Below the pieces are notes generated by a model. It saw only the letters and a list, made by a program, of their open reading frames with translations. It ran no database searches and was not told the DNA's origin. Positions 32,653 through 44,592 of a stretch of DNA of 64,000 bases are shown one piece after another. Numbering within the stretch: the stretch's first letter is position 1; the number at the start of each line of letters is the position of its first letter. Source of the stretch: Symbiodinium natans (lineage: Eukaryota; Sar; Dinophyceae; Suessiales; Symbiodiniaceae); NCBI GenBank assembly GCA_905221605.1, contig CAJNDS010001369.1:451001-515000 (forward strand). Reading direction: 5' to 3'. Position numbers and translations under genes: made by a program.

Positions 32653-35165
32653 ACTGAGCAAAGCTGCTCTGCGTGCACCGTTTGGAAGGTTTGCCCAGAT
32701 AAGTTGCCCACACCATTCTTGAGGTAAGAAGGGAAAGGGAAAGGCAGGGAAAGGTGAGTGATCGGCGCCTTTCTTGACGGCCTCTTCCGGTCTTGTTAAC
32801 GCACATCTCCTGAGTTGGACTCAGCCTGTGCTCACAGCAAAGCAGACATCAGCGACCCCTATATACATATATATATATATATATTTGATTATACTACTAT
32901 ACTTGGTGGTTTACGCTCGCATAGGGGTTAGTCACGGTTAGTCAAAACACTTGCAACGCTGGCTTTGACTGTGGGCAGCCTTGCGGAGTCCGGAAGCTAT
33001 GCTATGGAGATTTAACCAAAAGAGGTCGTTTTCTTTGCGTGAAGCTGACAAGTGGATGTCATCATGTGAGCATGCTTGATCTTGTGAGCATGGCCGCTGG
33101 ATGCTCACCAGAGCGTGTGATTGCATGGCATGCAAGAACTCCTGTAGCAGGGTTCAGCTGTCTCCCGAAATATGTTTAAAACTTAAGAGTGACCAAGCAC
33201 ATAGGCAAGCAAGTACTTGCCCCATGGGCCCCATTCCGAGTGCTTGGGTGTGTTGAGTTCCCCGACTCGCCATGTGGCGTTTGGCCAGAACGTACCGGCT
33301 GCAAGCTACCTGCAAGAAGACCAGATTCGGTCAATTCTTTCGGTCTTCCTTCATGGATTGAGATTCTGATTCTACCTGCTGGGCACCTGCTACCATGCAG
33401 GGCGTGTTGATCTGCGCAGGTAGTCGCCAGCCTAACTCTTCGTATGTCCATCGGAAAGGTTTAAACACAACTAAACAGAGCTGGTTGTAGGAAGATGAGG
33501 GCAGCGTGAGCAATATCAATCAAGCTTTTGGAGTCGCTTGGTGGGACAATGGTGTGGTTCAAGAATGGGGTAATCAACACCTCAAAATCTGCCCCAATCT
33601 CCCTAAGCATCTCTAAGCGCTGCACCTTTGTGGTAGCCGTTTGACAAGGCCCCAGACTTGCATCCATGGACGCATCGGCCATTCTCGTCTGGGAGCATCA
33701 GGCCTTGGTCTCCCTGTGGAGCTCGGAAATTTGGGTTGAGGACTTGAGGATTTAGGGATCCGGGCTCCCTTCAAAGCGCGCACGCGCTCTTCCTACCTCC
33801 TAAGCCTCCCGGATTCCCAAACCTGAAAGCCAAGAAAACTCGGCCACGTCCTCCAAGGCATTTGCAGCTGTAGCACCAGTATTTTGCGTATTCGGGTGAT
33901 GCGCACTAGCGCTTGGGATACACAACCATCGTTTTCTTGGGGTTTGGGACTGCTGGCTTGCTGGTAATTTACGCCAAAGACTAGACTGTGCTTTCCCGGC
34001 AGCCGGCAACGCGAAGCCATGCTTCCAGAGCCTGTGAGCTTACCAGACATACAGGTGTGCAGCCTCTCCGAACACTGACCGCGCCTCAGTGATCTCTAGA
34101 GTGCCCCGCGCTGCCACTCCTTGTCTCTAAGATTCTCTAAATCTCCAAGTGAAGCGTGCGCTTGGGTTGCAGGAGTACCTCGGAGCAGGGCGGCGGCCTA
34201 AGGAATGCATTACGAATCTAATTCTCTAAGCTTCAGCTTTCGAAGCCTCATCGGTCGTGTGCGGTGTCTTCGCAAGTCTTCCAAGAGGGTGACATTGACT
34301 TGGGTGATATCTGGCCACCGTTGGCAGATTCTAGCGCTGCAGCGTGCTCTGCCGACGACGAGGCTCGCACAAGTGGATTGACATGTACTGTGCCTAGCAG
34401 GCTAGTAGCTTCCCACCAACGCCTCAAGGACTAAAGGTTAAGTCATTAAGGCCTAGGGTGCCACGACCATTTTCTTGTCTGACTCCGCACTTAGTACTCA
34501 CGTTGAGTGCCAGGAGTCCGGCTTGTTCTCTGATGCGTCCGAAACTGAGCTGCGACTGTCTCGATTTGGGTGGATCTTTCGATGCAGATGACGGCTCGGC
34601 TCGTACGTGTCCTTAGCGCAGACTGCGGTGCTCGAGCAGCTCGATCATGCACAAGATTCTCAGAACTCCCCCTGGCCCGAAACGAGTCTACCTTGAATGA
34701 TACCCGTGCAAAATATGCAAACCTCTGGCCTGGCTCTTCAGGTGGTGGCCAGATGTCGCGCAGCGCTGTCACGAACGACTGGCGCAGCGCCCGCACCTGC
34801 TCCCGGAGGACCTTCCTTCAAATGGGGGTGTACGATACTAAGGGCCCCCCCCAGAATAGACCCCAATAGTAAAGGATCCCCTTAAAATAAGGGCCCCGAT
34901 AAGGTACCCCTCTTGTTGCAAGCCCCCAGTTCGGTTTGTTTTTCAGGTTGCAGGCGGGGAGGCGAGCAAGCTGAGACATCTCAAGGACTGCAAGGCTCAT
35001 TCGGGAAACGCAACCAAGGTGGCTAGGCCTTCTGAATGACCATGAACCTACAACGAAGGCTTCAAGGGTGGCCTGTTCATAGAGTTACAGACTACCTTGG
35101 AGCTAAATTTAAGTTCAGATTATGATTAATTAGAAGCAGGTCCTCCACAAGGCCCATCCTGCGCA
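32653..35165. other. Gene-free stretch
   Basis: A (TA)n run at 32862-32885, and a GGGCCCC-type element copy at 34826-34905. No exon recognised on either strand. Confidence 0.4.
34826..34905. repeat. Short GGGCCCC-type element, second copy
   Basis: GATACTAAGGGCCCCCCCC followed by AGAATAGACCCCAATAGTAA, then AATAAGGGCCCCGATAAGG. It shares order and bases with 13130-13180 and carries an inverted-repeat tendency at its own ends. Confidence 0.45.
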
Positions 35166-36635
35166 ATGCGGAACATGCATGATGCCGAGTTCAGCTTGGA
35201 AGACCTGAATGGAACCTGGATTTGTCCAAAAGGAGTGCTGCACACGATACAGGGAGGCATGCTCTTCCTTGCTGAGGGGAGTTCCGAAAATTTCCCCGAA
35301 ACCTTACAGTTTCGAGCCGATCGCACAGACAGGCATGGGCCGAATCATTTCTCGGTGGGTCGCAGGCGGCGTAAGGGCACCCACCCATCCACTCTGCGTC
35401 GGTGCATTCTTCGGTCCAGCTGCAGCTTGCAGTGGACAAGCCCCGATATGCAGGAGACGTGGCAGCGCTTTGTGCCGTGCATCGCGCGCTGCGAGAAAAT
35501 ATTGCTCGTGGGACCTGATGGCACTGATGGCACCGAGGTGCCTGTTCATGTGACCAAGGCCACAAATGCCAAGCAGCTGTGCACAGCGGCCATGGTTCCT
35601 TTCTATGGGCAGCTCGGGGTTTATTGCTCAGATGAGATAGCTTTGACAGAAGTTGCAACAGGAAAGGTGCTGACGGATTGCTGTGACCTTTCCAAATCCG
35701 GGGATGTCCAAGAGCCTGTCAAATTGCGTGTGTCGACTTGCCTGGCCAACTTGATCTCCTTTGCCGGAGTGCGGCTCGTTTACCAAGATGGCAGCGAGTG
35801 CAAAGCTGACTTGAGTCGCGCTTATCGGGTAGCCCACGTGTTCGAGAAAGTGGCAGAACACACCTCAAGGCCCCTTGATTTCGTCACGCTCTTCCAGATT
35901 GGCAGTGGCGGAAAGTCTGAACCACTTTGGAATAATCACATCTGGAGGGCGCGACAAGACCACAAAGTTGTACTGGAGGTGCACTTGCGTGAAACTGTAG
36001 CAGAGCTTTGGTCCTCAAGGAGGCTCACCCTCATGCGCGATGGCCAGGACTGGCACATAGACCTGTCGAGTACATGGGACATTGGGCAGCTGCGAGAATT
36101 AGCCGCAAGCTTGACAAAGCGCCCACCCCGCTTTGTACGCTTCACTGCGGATGGCAAGGAATTGAGAACCTGGGACCCTAATCCTGGAGAGAGCATACTG
36201 CTCAACGTGCAGCTATGCCCAACGGTTACCGAACTATGCCAAACCGGCGTCAAGATAGTCAGCTCTTTGACTGGCGACGAGATTCCCATAGCCGCAGAGG
36301 AAGCTACGGGCCTGCAGTCTATCCAAGACCTGCGTGAGCACATCGCTCGGCGCCACAGCATGCGCCCCACGGGTGTGATGCTTCTTGCCAATGCCCAGCC
36401 GTTATGGGACGCCCAAATCTTTGACCTGAGCATGTTGGGTGCTGGGGACTCCATAGGAGTTTGCCTTCGCAATCCCAAGCTTTGCGAGGAGGGCCAGCAT
36501 GACAACGTGGTGTTTTGCAGCAACGGTCATAGTGATACGGTGTGTGTCCACTGTGGTCCGCTGAGCTTGATGAGCAGGCACTACATACCTGAACCACCCA
36601 GGACATCTGGTCAAACTCAGTGGTTTCATTTTTGA
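35166..36635 (+). CDS. Intronless protein with four ubiquitin-like repeats, 489 aa
   Basis: A single uninterrupted frame from ATG at 35166. Residues 1-45 contain LNGTWICPKGVLHTIQGG, a motif type I associate with dinoflagellate scaffold proteins (from memory, not checked), and CSLQWTSPDM near 77 may be its partner strand. Four segments of about 75-90 residues follow (about 110-195, 201-283, 285-358, 362-447). Each starts with a hydrophobic strand (VRLVYQDGSE, RRLTLMRDGQDWHI, VKIVSSLTGDEIPI) and continues to a helix (IGQLRELAASLTKR, IQDLREHIARRH) and a strand ending in a PLWD-type turn. That is the beta-grasp order of ubiquitin. No diGly end is seen, so it is not a conjugated modifier. Probable role: protein interaction. 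The last 40 residues are unassigned. It is the only long intronless gene here. Confidence 0.75.
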   Translation: MRNMHDAEFSLEDLNGTWICPKGVLHTIQGGMLFLAEGSSENFPETLQFRADRTDRHGPNHFSVGRRRRKGTHPSTLRRCILRSSCSLQWTSPDMQETWQRFVPCIARCEKILLVGPDGTDGTEVPVHVTKATNAKQLCTAAMVPFYGQLGVYCSDEIALTEVATGKVLTDCCDLSKSGDVQEPVKLRVSTCLANLISFAGVRLVYQDGSECKADLSRAYRVAHVFEKVAEHTSRPLDFVTLFQIGSGGKSEPLWNNHIWRARQDHKVVLEVHLRETVAELWSSRRLTLMRDGQDWHIDLSSTWDIGQLRELAASLTKRPPRFVRFTADGKELRTWDPNPGESILLNVQLCPTVTELCQTGVKIVSSLTGDEIPIAAEEATGLQSIQDLREHIARRHSMRPTGVMLLANAQPLWDAQIFDLSMLGAGDSIGVCLRNPKLCEEGQHDNVVFCSNGHSDTVCVHCGPLSLMSRHYIPEPPRTSGQTQWFHF

Positions 36636-37686
36636 AGCTGGAAGCCATTGGCTTCTGTGCTCATACCGATTACAGGTTGACCTGTGTGGTGTACAGTGTA
36701 CAGAGCGAGCACAGCTCGCCTTCATGGTCCAATCACCTTCGGTTGAACCCTTGAAGAAGAAGGCATTCCTGAAGCCATGCTTTGTGGTCACCCACGCATC
36801 ATGTCTGTTTGTTGTTTCTTTCCCGCGACATGAATTCCCTTCAAAAGTCATAACGGCCTTGTTGGCCAGAAAATGAGCATCACTTGTGACGAGAAGAGAC
36901 GATAGATGCTGAAAATGACAACATGCTTCTGCTTTTGCACCAGGACCCCATGGCGCAAGGTGTTCTCTCCTGGGCGCGCTTCTTAGAAGCTGTGCTGCAT
37001 AGGATTTAGGCTTAGGCGTTTCGAGTGGTTCATCTAGCTAGAGGCAGGATGCCCCCTTGCAAATCAGCAAATCCTGTCACATTGGTAATCGCACAGGCAT
37101 AAGTCTGGCATTCAAAAGTCCGTGGCCAATAATACTACCAATGCCAAGGTTTCCGAAACAGCTCACTGCTGCGGTTCTAAGGTTTATTTGTACCAGCGAT
37201 TGTGTCGCACACCTCTCGGGATCGCGTTTGTTTTCCCTCCTTCATGTTTACATTTTCCAGTCTTGTCTTCTCTCCTGCCTTGGAGCCGCATTGTGCAGTA
37301 CACCTCCTTCCTGTCTCGCTTTGCAGCCGGATCGTCCAGAGCCCGGTTGAGTCTCCCTAGCTGATGTCCTCCGCATGTCTCCCTGCTTGCTTGCTCTTTG
37401 GAACGGGATCTTGCGCAACCCTTCTCGCTAACGCCCCTGAATCAGCGTTCTTGCGCTCCAGGCTGCCAAAAACCCAGCGCACTACTCCACAGGCCAACCA
37501 GTCTGGTCACACAGGCAAATTTGATACCCTCGGGATTGGAATTGGTACCATGTGGCTGAACCGATCGCAGGCCCGGCGGGCTCACGCATGCAAACGGAAG
37601 AGTCTCCATTATAGGACCAATTATCTCCGACAAGCCACATGTCTTTGTCCAGTGGCTCAGGTCGGACTATGTTGAATCCACTTAAT
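36636..37686. other. Gene-free stretch, nothing recognised
   Basis: Only short open frames without motifs on either strand. Confidence 0.4.
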
Positions 37687-37740
37687 TGTAAACGCTTGCG
37701 CGCGCCGCCTCGGCAGCCGGGCCGGCCCCAGGACAGGAAA
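37687..37740 (+). repeat. Dispersed repeat family R2, copy 2
   Basis: GTAAACGCTTGCGCGCGCC followed by GCCTCGGCAGCCGGGCCGGC. This copy is short. A G-run follows at 37799-37823. Confidence 0.7.
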
Positions 37741-37798
37741 GGAGGAAAGAGTGTTTCTGCCAAAAAAAGGGAGGGTCCTAGGGAGGTTAAAGGGGTTA

Positions 37799-37823
37799 AG
37801 GGGGGGTGGGGGGGGGGGGGGGT
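37799..37823 (+). repeat. Poly-G tract
   Basis: GGGGGGTGGGGGGGGG-type run immediately downstream of R2 copy 2. Confidence 0.85.
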
Positions 37824-38529
37824 GGCCCGATCCGGGCCTGCTTGCTCCAGGCGCTTCTCGGCAGGAAGCCGAGGCGAATATGGAGTTGCCAATCGCTAGA
37901 TTTCAACATGTCTCTTCCATGGGATCAAATAAGCTGGGGGGACCCACAAACCTCGAGAAGGACCCGCAGCCCAGCCCCAAACAAAGACCTCCAAGGACCT
38001 GACAGAGGACCTGAGAAACCCAGAAGAACAAGGCCTCGAATACGACTTGCAGGCCTATAGTGCTTGTAGGTCCTGGCGCCTGGCAGAAGACCTGGAGGGA
38101 CCCACAAAAACACACCCATTCATTCGCTTGCTCGGGCCGTTTTTTGAACCCCGCGTAGCGGTGCGGGCCCCCCGTGCGCTTGCGTGCGTGAGCTCGCTGG
38201 CTTTCGAGTGCTGTCTGGGCTTTTGTGTCCCCAAAAATCTCATTCGCATGAGTTTCGGCTTCTTTGAGGGTGTCATAAACCTAGACTCCCAGCCCTCTCC
38301 CCGCCTCGCCAACTGAGGGTAGCAAATTTTCCCGGGCATGCTTCGATCGGCTGCATTCTGCAGGACCAGTGTCACTACATGGCCGTCCCAAGCCTGAAAA
38401 TACTCCGAGATCCTGCACCAGTTTTGGCGACACGCTCGCCGTAGCACACTTGAAAACTCCACACTGACCAATGTTGTTTGCTCCTCATCCCCGGCAGATC
38501 ACTGTGGTTTCACAGATGCCTGTTGGCGT

Positions 38530-38795
38530 TTTGCGTAGGCGAGCATTGCTATCAGTTGTTTTTCCCCACCTTTGGTGCGGGGTTGTTGGATTTTACACTC
38601 AATTCTGCTCCTCGCCCGAACCTCTTCTCCTCGCCGGAGTCCCCAACCCTAGAGTGTCCCTGGAGTGCCCAAACCCAGTTGCAAGCAAAAACTAAGAAAA
38701 CGTACTTGAATCAATGTGTCTTTGTTTGAGCATCTTATTCGGGCTCTTTCTGTTTCACGAGGATCAAGGTGGGGATGTTCGAAGTGAATTAGTTT
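38530..38795. repeat. Dispersed repeat family R1, copy 4
   Basis: CTCCTCGCCCGAACCTCTTC and GTGTCCCTGGAGTGCCC blocks match, in reverse, the 3505-3590 segment. The copy ends with GGTGGGGATGTTCGAAG at 38769. Confidence 0.65.
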
Positions 38796-41700
38796 TCAAT
38801 TGAAAATGGACTTTGTGGCCTAGGTAGAGTACGAGCTGGCTAGGGGCGAGCCCGAACCGGGGCAGAAGGCCGGCAGCATGCTGCGGATAGCTGCCTGTGT
38901 CCCAAGTTCTTAAACCTTGGCACCAACAGTTCGTTTGAACTTGCCATGTCCGCTTGAACCCGCGCAGACCCTTACGATGCCAAGTGGTTCCCGGAAAACC
39001 TCCACGACAGGCCAGGGCGAAGAAGGACGAGATCCCACTTTCACAGCGGGACAGTGCCCAAGTTCAGCCGCGTTCATTCGTTTGGAATGTTTGGAACAGG
39101 TTTTTAGAATTCCGAAGGCAGGATGCGCAAGTGTCTACTGTCCTGGGTCATCCGAATGCTCAAATCTCGAAATCTCGAGCCTATGGATGTGGGGCGCATG
39201 TCCAGGTATGTGAACTGGGACTTTGGGACATCTGACTGCTCACGCCACGACGTCAGGATGAGCCACCTCAACCACTTCCAGAGGATGGTAAGTGGCTATG
39301 GTCACGGGCCCAGATGCCTTGAAGTCTCTGACCTGTCCCGCTGCACACAGCAGCACAAGTAACAAAGCGGTGAACGTGCTTCAGGCCCCAGATTCTGCCA
39401 AATCCTAATATTCTTGATTTGAATGTTTTCAGCCTCGAAATCGATATAGTCATGTTGCAGGAGTGGTCAGAGGGGCTTCTGCCATGTATTTATAGCAAGC
39501 CCAGTCATCTGCTCTCAGATCAGCCTTGGCACGTTCTTTGTTGACATGCGAGCTGCAAGGCTACTGCGGAGTTCCGGGGAGATTGTCGGGAGCTGCCCTC
39601 AGAGGTCTACACTGCCAGTCCATGGCTCTGACCTCGAGTCGCGGTAAGTGTCTGTTCTCATGTACTCCCGGCCCCGAAGCATCTGTCAGGCCCAAGGGCG
39701 AACGCAGCTAGCGCCTGACGCAAAAAAGCCCTCTCCTAGAGCACAGAGGGTGTGGGCATGCATGCCCAAAGTGTCCAGGCACACATGCGCGAGTGCGATC
39801 ACATGTTGTAGTCTTGCCCGTGTTGGTTCAAGGGTAGATAGGCACATGCAATCATCATGATGTAGTGGACAGGCTTCGACAACAGTACACTCGATCCACT
39901 GTCAGCTCAACTGATCCCTTCCCCCCCTACGCAGAAACAGGTTTCACATCGGTAGCTCCACAATCGTGGCCGTTGCATCTTCCATGCTTCTACAGCTCTG
40001 AGGATGCAGGTGCGGCACAGTTCTTTCAGTTTGCTGGAGCATCGGCATCCATGCAGCGTGATCTCAGCTGGTTGGCCAGGCTCGAGAAGATCCAGACCGG
40101 GATGCAGTCATTGCCTGGCACTTGTCTTGAGGAAAGCTTCTTCTGAGACTTGCTCTTCAGAAGCTGACTGCACATCGTGATGAGAGCCACTTGCATCTTA
40201 GGATGTCTGTTCATCATGAATAGCTCACGTGTACAACGCTGTGTACACATTGCAGACACTGGAGCAGTCTTTTTTGCGCGGTGTTTTGGCGTGGCCCGAT
40301 TTGCCGCGGATGTTTGGCTATCTGCTGTGAGCTCTGAGGCAGCGCTGGGTGCACGATGGCAACTAATGTGCAAGAGCCATGCCGCGACCTTGTGAAGACG
40401 CTGCGGTACGTTGCCTGAACCACTCCTTGGATGAAAGTCGTGCTAGATATGCGGAATTCAGGCCAGCACGACCTTCCTGTGGTCCGTGGGCGGGAAGAAG
40501 AAGCACCCCGTTGCTCGCTTGCTTTGTGGAGCCGCCCCACGTGTCGTGGCCATGTGTGTCACACCGAGCACCCTCTGAAGATCCCGCCCTAGGCAGCAGC
40601 ATGTGCCGTTTTTCCTCACTTGATGGCAGGTGCGGGTGGGTGCAGCTGCTTCCACGTGGCAAGCTTTCGACTACTTGGTGCTTAGGGCCGGGGTCCCCAT
40701 TTCAGTTGCAACTCGCCTTGAGTTCCGATGGAGCTGTGCAGTGGGCGTGTGACCATTGGAAGTTGAGGAGCTGGGAAGTCTTGGCCAACAACCCCGATGC
40801 CAGCGCCTTTTGTTGCTATGGGTGGGGTGACAGGTTGCGGGCACACGTTTCAGCAAGCTGTTTGAAGGTAATTGACATGAGCTTCAGCGACCACAGACAT
40901 CTGTGTCATTTCAAGGAGCATGAGCATCATCCCTAGCACCCCTAGCATCATCCCTAGAATGCCATCGAAAGCGATCGTCCTGGCAGGAGGGCGGCTTCGT
41001 GGTGGAGCAGAAGTATACTTTGAGGATGGGAGCCAACCCTGCTGCGCTCTGTTTGAGACTCTTGAGACCCGGCTGATGAGGACAGGAAAGGACGCATACA
41101 AGCCCGGCGTGACCAAGACGCTTGAACCTAAGCACCTGGATAGAACCTGTGCACAAGGATCTCATCAGAATCCACATGTTGTAAGACAGCAAGCAGTTTG
41201 ATGTCGTGTTCATCCCAAGGGAGGGCTTCATCACCAGAAATGACCAGCGAGGTCACAGTGCAGCAGCAGACTTACACCATGGAATTTCTTCAAGACAACC
41301 GAGCATTGCCAACTTGAAGCTGAGTTACGTTTGCGTGTTGACACGTTTACCCACAGCGTTGTAGCATGTTGCAGCAACATGTAGTAGCATGTAGCAGCAT
41401 GTAGCAACTGCAACTGCAAGGCTCCGGGCTCCAAGGCCCCCGGCCGAGGTGCCAAACGGAAGGAGAGTGTTTTTTTGGCATCTGCTCTGCCAGAGTCGCG
41501 AATCCCAAATGCGTCATGTAGGCTTGTAGGGAGCTCGTGTCATTCTTGAGATTGCAACGTTGACCGCTGCAAAAAGAGTGCCCCTGCGACCTAGACATGC
41601 AAACGAGGATGTCAGTGACGACGAGGCCGAAGCGAAGACGGCCAGCTTTCTGCAAAAGGACGCCAGGGCAGAACATGGCAGAACGTTTGACAAGGGATGT

Positions 41701-44460
41701 CTTGACCATTGCCGTAATGACGCTGCAGACTGGGCCCTGTGAAGCCCTGTTGTGAGGTTGCAGCACCTGTAGGGTTTTTTCAGGTGAAGCATCTTTCAAG
41801 CCCCCGCCATCGGAAAGAATCTGAAAATGCCGGTGATATCCGGTTCCTTAATCGGAGAAATGCGGCGGGAGGGAGTCGTGCACAAGGCCTTCCCTACTGC
41901 ACCAGGGCCCCAACTTATGTGGGAAACATGGTGGCGCGAACGACGCTGCGGCGGAACCTAAGACCCTCGGATGCATGACCCTGGAACGCATGCTTGCGCA
42001 TTGGCATGCTTGCCTGATAGCTGCATACCGCCATGCCGGCAAAGCAAACAACCCCTCCGGTGGCATGACCCCTCAAACCTTCGACTCTGCAAGCCTAACT
42101 CTTCAGGTGGCCTGACAGGACCGTTGCAGTTGCCGAAGCCAGGCAACCAACCACCCAGGACGTTGCCGGGCATCTGCCGGTGAGACCGCAAGGGCGAACA
42201 GCGAAACAGCAAAAGGCTTGTTGTTCTTGTGGCATATCAAATGCCATGCAGTGCGTGGGTGCAAATCCCCGAGCACCAAGGCTACTCCTAAAGCCTATAA
42301 GGGAAAAACCTCCCCAAAGGCTGGAAAGGCGACACAGCTGGGCAGAATTTGAAAGCCAGCACAGGGATGTAAGATTTTAAGCATTTGCTCTCTCATGCGC
42401 CACTGCGCGTGTTCGTGTGGTTGTGTCGTAAAACGCAGACATGCGAAGCTATGGGTCCCGGCCTTTTCTGATTGAATGAGTTATTGAAAAAGGTTGTAAC
42501 AGTAATGAACAGAGGAAAACGCGGCCGCTGAGTCAATTTGTCCAGGTTGTACAGGTCGGAAGATACAGGGAATTCGATGAAGGCCGGAGGCCGAACTGCG
42601 GAAGGCTTGCAAGGGCCAAACGCCCGTGGGATTGGGGAGGCCGTTTAAATTGGTTTCACGTTGAATCTTGAAAATTGAGTGGGCGCCGGGCAGTACACAT
42701 CGCAGAGGAAAATTGACACAGGGCCTTCAGGTTGGACGACTTCGATCATTTCGGAAAACACCCCTCCTCCCCCCCCCCCATTTGATTGAAGCTTTTGCAT
42801 TTTTCGGTTTTCCGAGCAGCAGCTTGATGAAATCTTTACCCATTTTTGCTGGGCAGCGCCTGTTGGAAAGATCTCTCCCAGACAAGCGATGCGAACGCAA
42901 AGCAAACTGAAAAGGACCTCAGCTTCGAGGCCTTCTTCGGCGCCTGGCGCGCGCCCCAAGGGCCCCAAGACGAGAGAAGCAAAGTTCATGCTCTCCCTTT
43001 GTCTTCTTGCTTCGTCTCCCCCTTTTTGCTGTTTCGTTGGATCGCATCGTTGTTGTGATGCTGGCCATGCGGCAACTATGCCAGCCGGCAAGGTCCGACT
43101 GGAAGTCCAAGCGAGAGAGGCCCGCAGGATGCAGCAACTTGCCACTTGCGCACTTCGTGGCTCCAGTGCGTGTTCTTTGCTGAATCTGAACATCAGCCAG
43201 CTGTCGCCCCAGATGTCCTTCCACAATCTCAACGGAACTCCAGGTGCTTTGCCGAAGTTCCTTGGGCCACCGCAGCACCAGAGGCCTGGAGAATGTTGGT
43301 GCAGAGGTCCCTGGGCCTTGGGACTTCAAGTCCACTCGTCCTGCTTGCATGCGCCAGGCGGAACGAAACAAGCAAAAACAAAATATCTAGTTGTGAAATG
43401 CATTGAAATTTGAATGTATTGATTATTGATCCTGTATGAGAAGTGCGATGAAGTGCCATCAGAAAGCGCGGTGAAGTGCCAAGTGCGCAGGCACCATTGC
43501 CCGAGGAGACGAAGGCCGAAGCCGCACGGCGTGAAGCCGAGGCGCCCTGAGACTAAGCACATCTAAAAACTCCACCTTAACCCACAAACCTTAGCAGCCA
43601 GATCTGAATCCTTGTCACAACTCCAGGTGGAAGGCTGATTGGCTGCCTATCTTTGTGTCAATGTGCTCGTACATGCCCCATAACATGAATTGCTCCAAGC
43701 ATATTTTCGGAAGATTTTCGGAAGCAGACTTGAAGGTTCCGGTTTCAGAAGCAGCCGAGTGCCTCCCAATTCCCGCCCCCAAAGAGAGCAAATACATGCT
43801 CACTGCTGACCCCGAGGCTTGCGCACTCACAGGGCTTCCCCATACTAGCATCCCCTGGAACGGAACCTGCAGCATAGCTGCTGTAATGCTAGATTCTGCT
43901 AGATGCGAGCTGGCAGCCAGGAATTTGAGGAAGCCGCAGAGGCTGCCGCGCTTGAGGCCTCTGCTGAGGCCTGTGTCGGTCCCATGTTGTAGATAGTTGG
44001 AGCATGTTGGAGCACAGGCACTGGTGCTGTGGTGGAGTCTGCTGCGTAGTGTGTTCCAGTATTTTGCAACTGAAGCTTCCAGGTACAATAGCTTCTTCCT
44101 CAGCTGCAGAGGCAGCTCTCAGTCAATGTTGCTCATGCTGCTCTGAGTTCGCAAGCACATTGTTGATGAAGCGGGCAGATGTTCCTTGTTCGTCGCGGTG
44201 CTTGGAGGAGGCGACGACGCAGTGCAGAATTCGACACCAGCGCAGTGGCTTTCAGAGAATCAGAGAAGGAGGCGTCGCGCTGGAAAAGCCAATCGCTGAG
44301 CTGCACGCTGACATGTGGCGACAACCTCACAGTGACCTGGCAGCGTGCCTGAGAGAAATAGTAAGAAGGCCCCGAACGTCCGGCTGTGAGGCTATTCCGG
44401 GGGGGGGGGGGGGGTGGGCGGCCTCAGAATTTCATAGGTCGACGTGTGAGCGGTTCTGAG
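38796..44460. other. Mostly unassigned stretch
   Basis: No gene that I can support. Candidates too weak to call: a helical patch near 43078-43145 (PAGKVRLEVQAREARRMQQ) and long but motif-free frames on both strands at 42645-43413. A poly-G run lies at 44400-44415. Several ATGTAGCAGC-like short repeats lie near 41366-41405. Confidence 0.35.
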
Positions 44461-44592
44461 CTTTGTTTGCTCTTCTCTCTCTTCCACTCTCTCCTTTCTC
44501 TCTCTTCTCGCTCTTTTCTCTTTTCTGTTCTTTCTCTTCTCTGTTCTTTCTCTTCCCTTATCTCTCCTCTTCTCTTTTCTCTCTCTTGCTAT
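44461..44592 (+). repeat. Pyrimidine-rich CT/TTC tract
   Basis: About 130 bases almost purely C and T (CTCTTCTCTCTC-like). It may be a degenerate microsatellite. Confidence 0.8.

Noticed and set aside
31170-32806. Minus-strand Leu/Pro/Ser-rich frames of up to 207 codons
   Set aside because: They are the complement of the purine-rich Gly-Lys-Glu coding repeats.
35936-36523. 195-codon antisense frame
   Set aside because: It mirrors the ubiquitin-like gene on the other strand and has no motif.
42645-43413. Long overlapping frames on both strands
   Set aside because: No domain, no splice-consistent neighbours, and frames on opposite strands overlap; evidence does not favour either.
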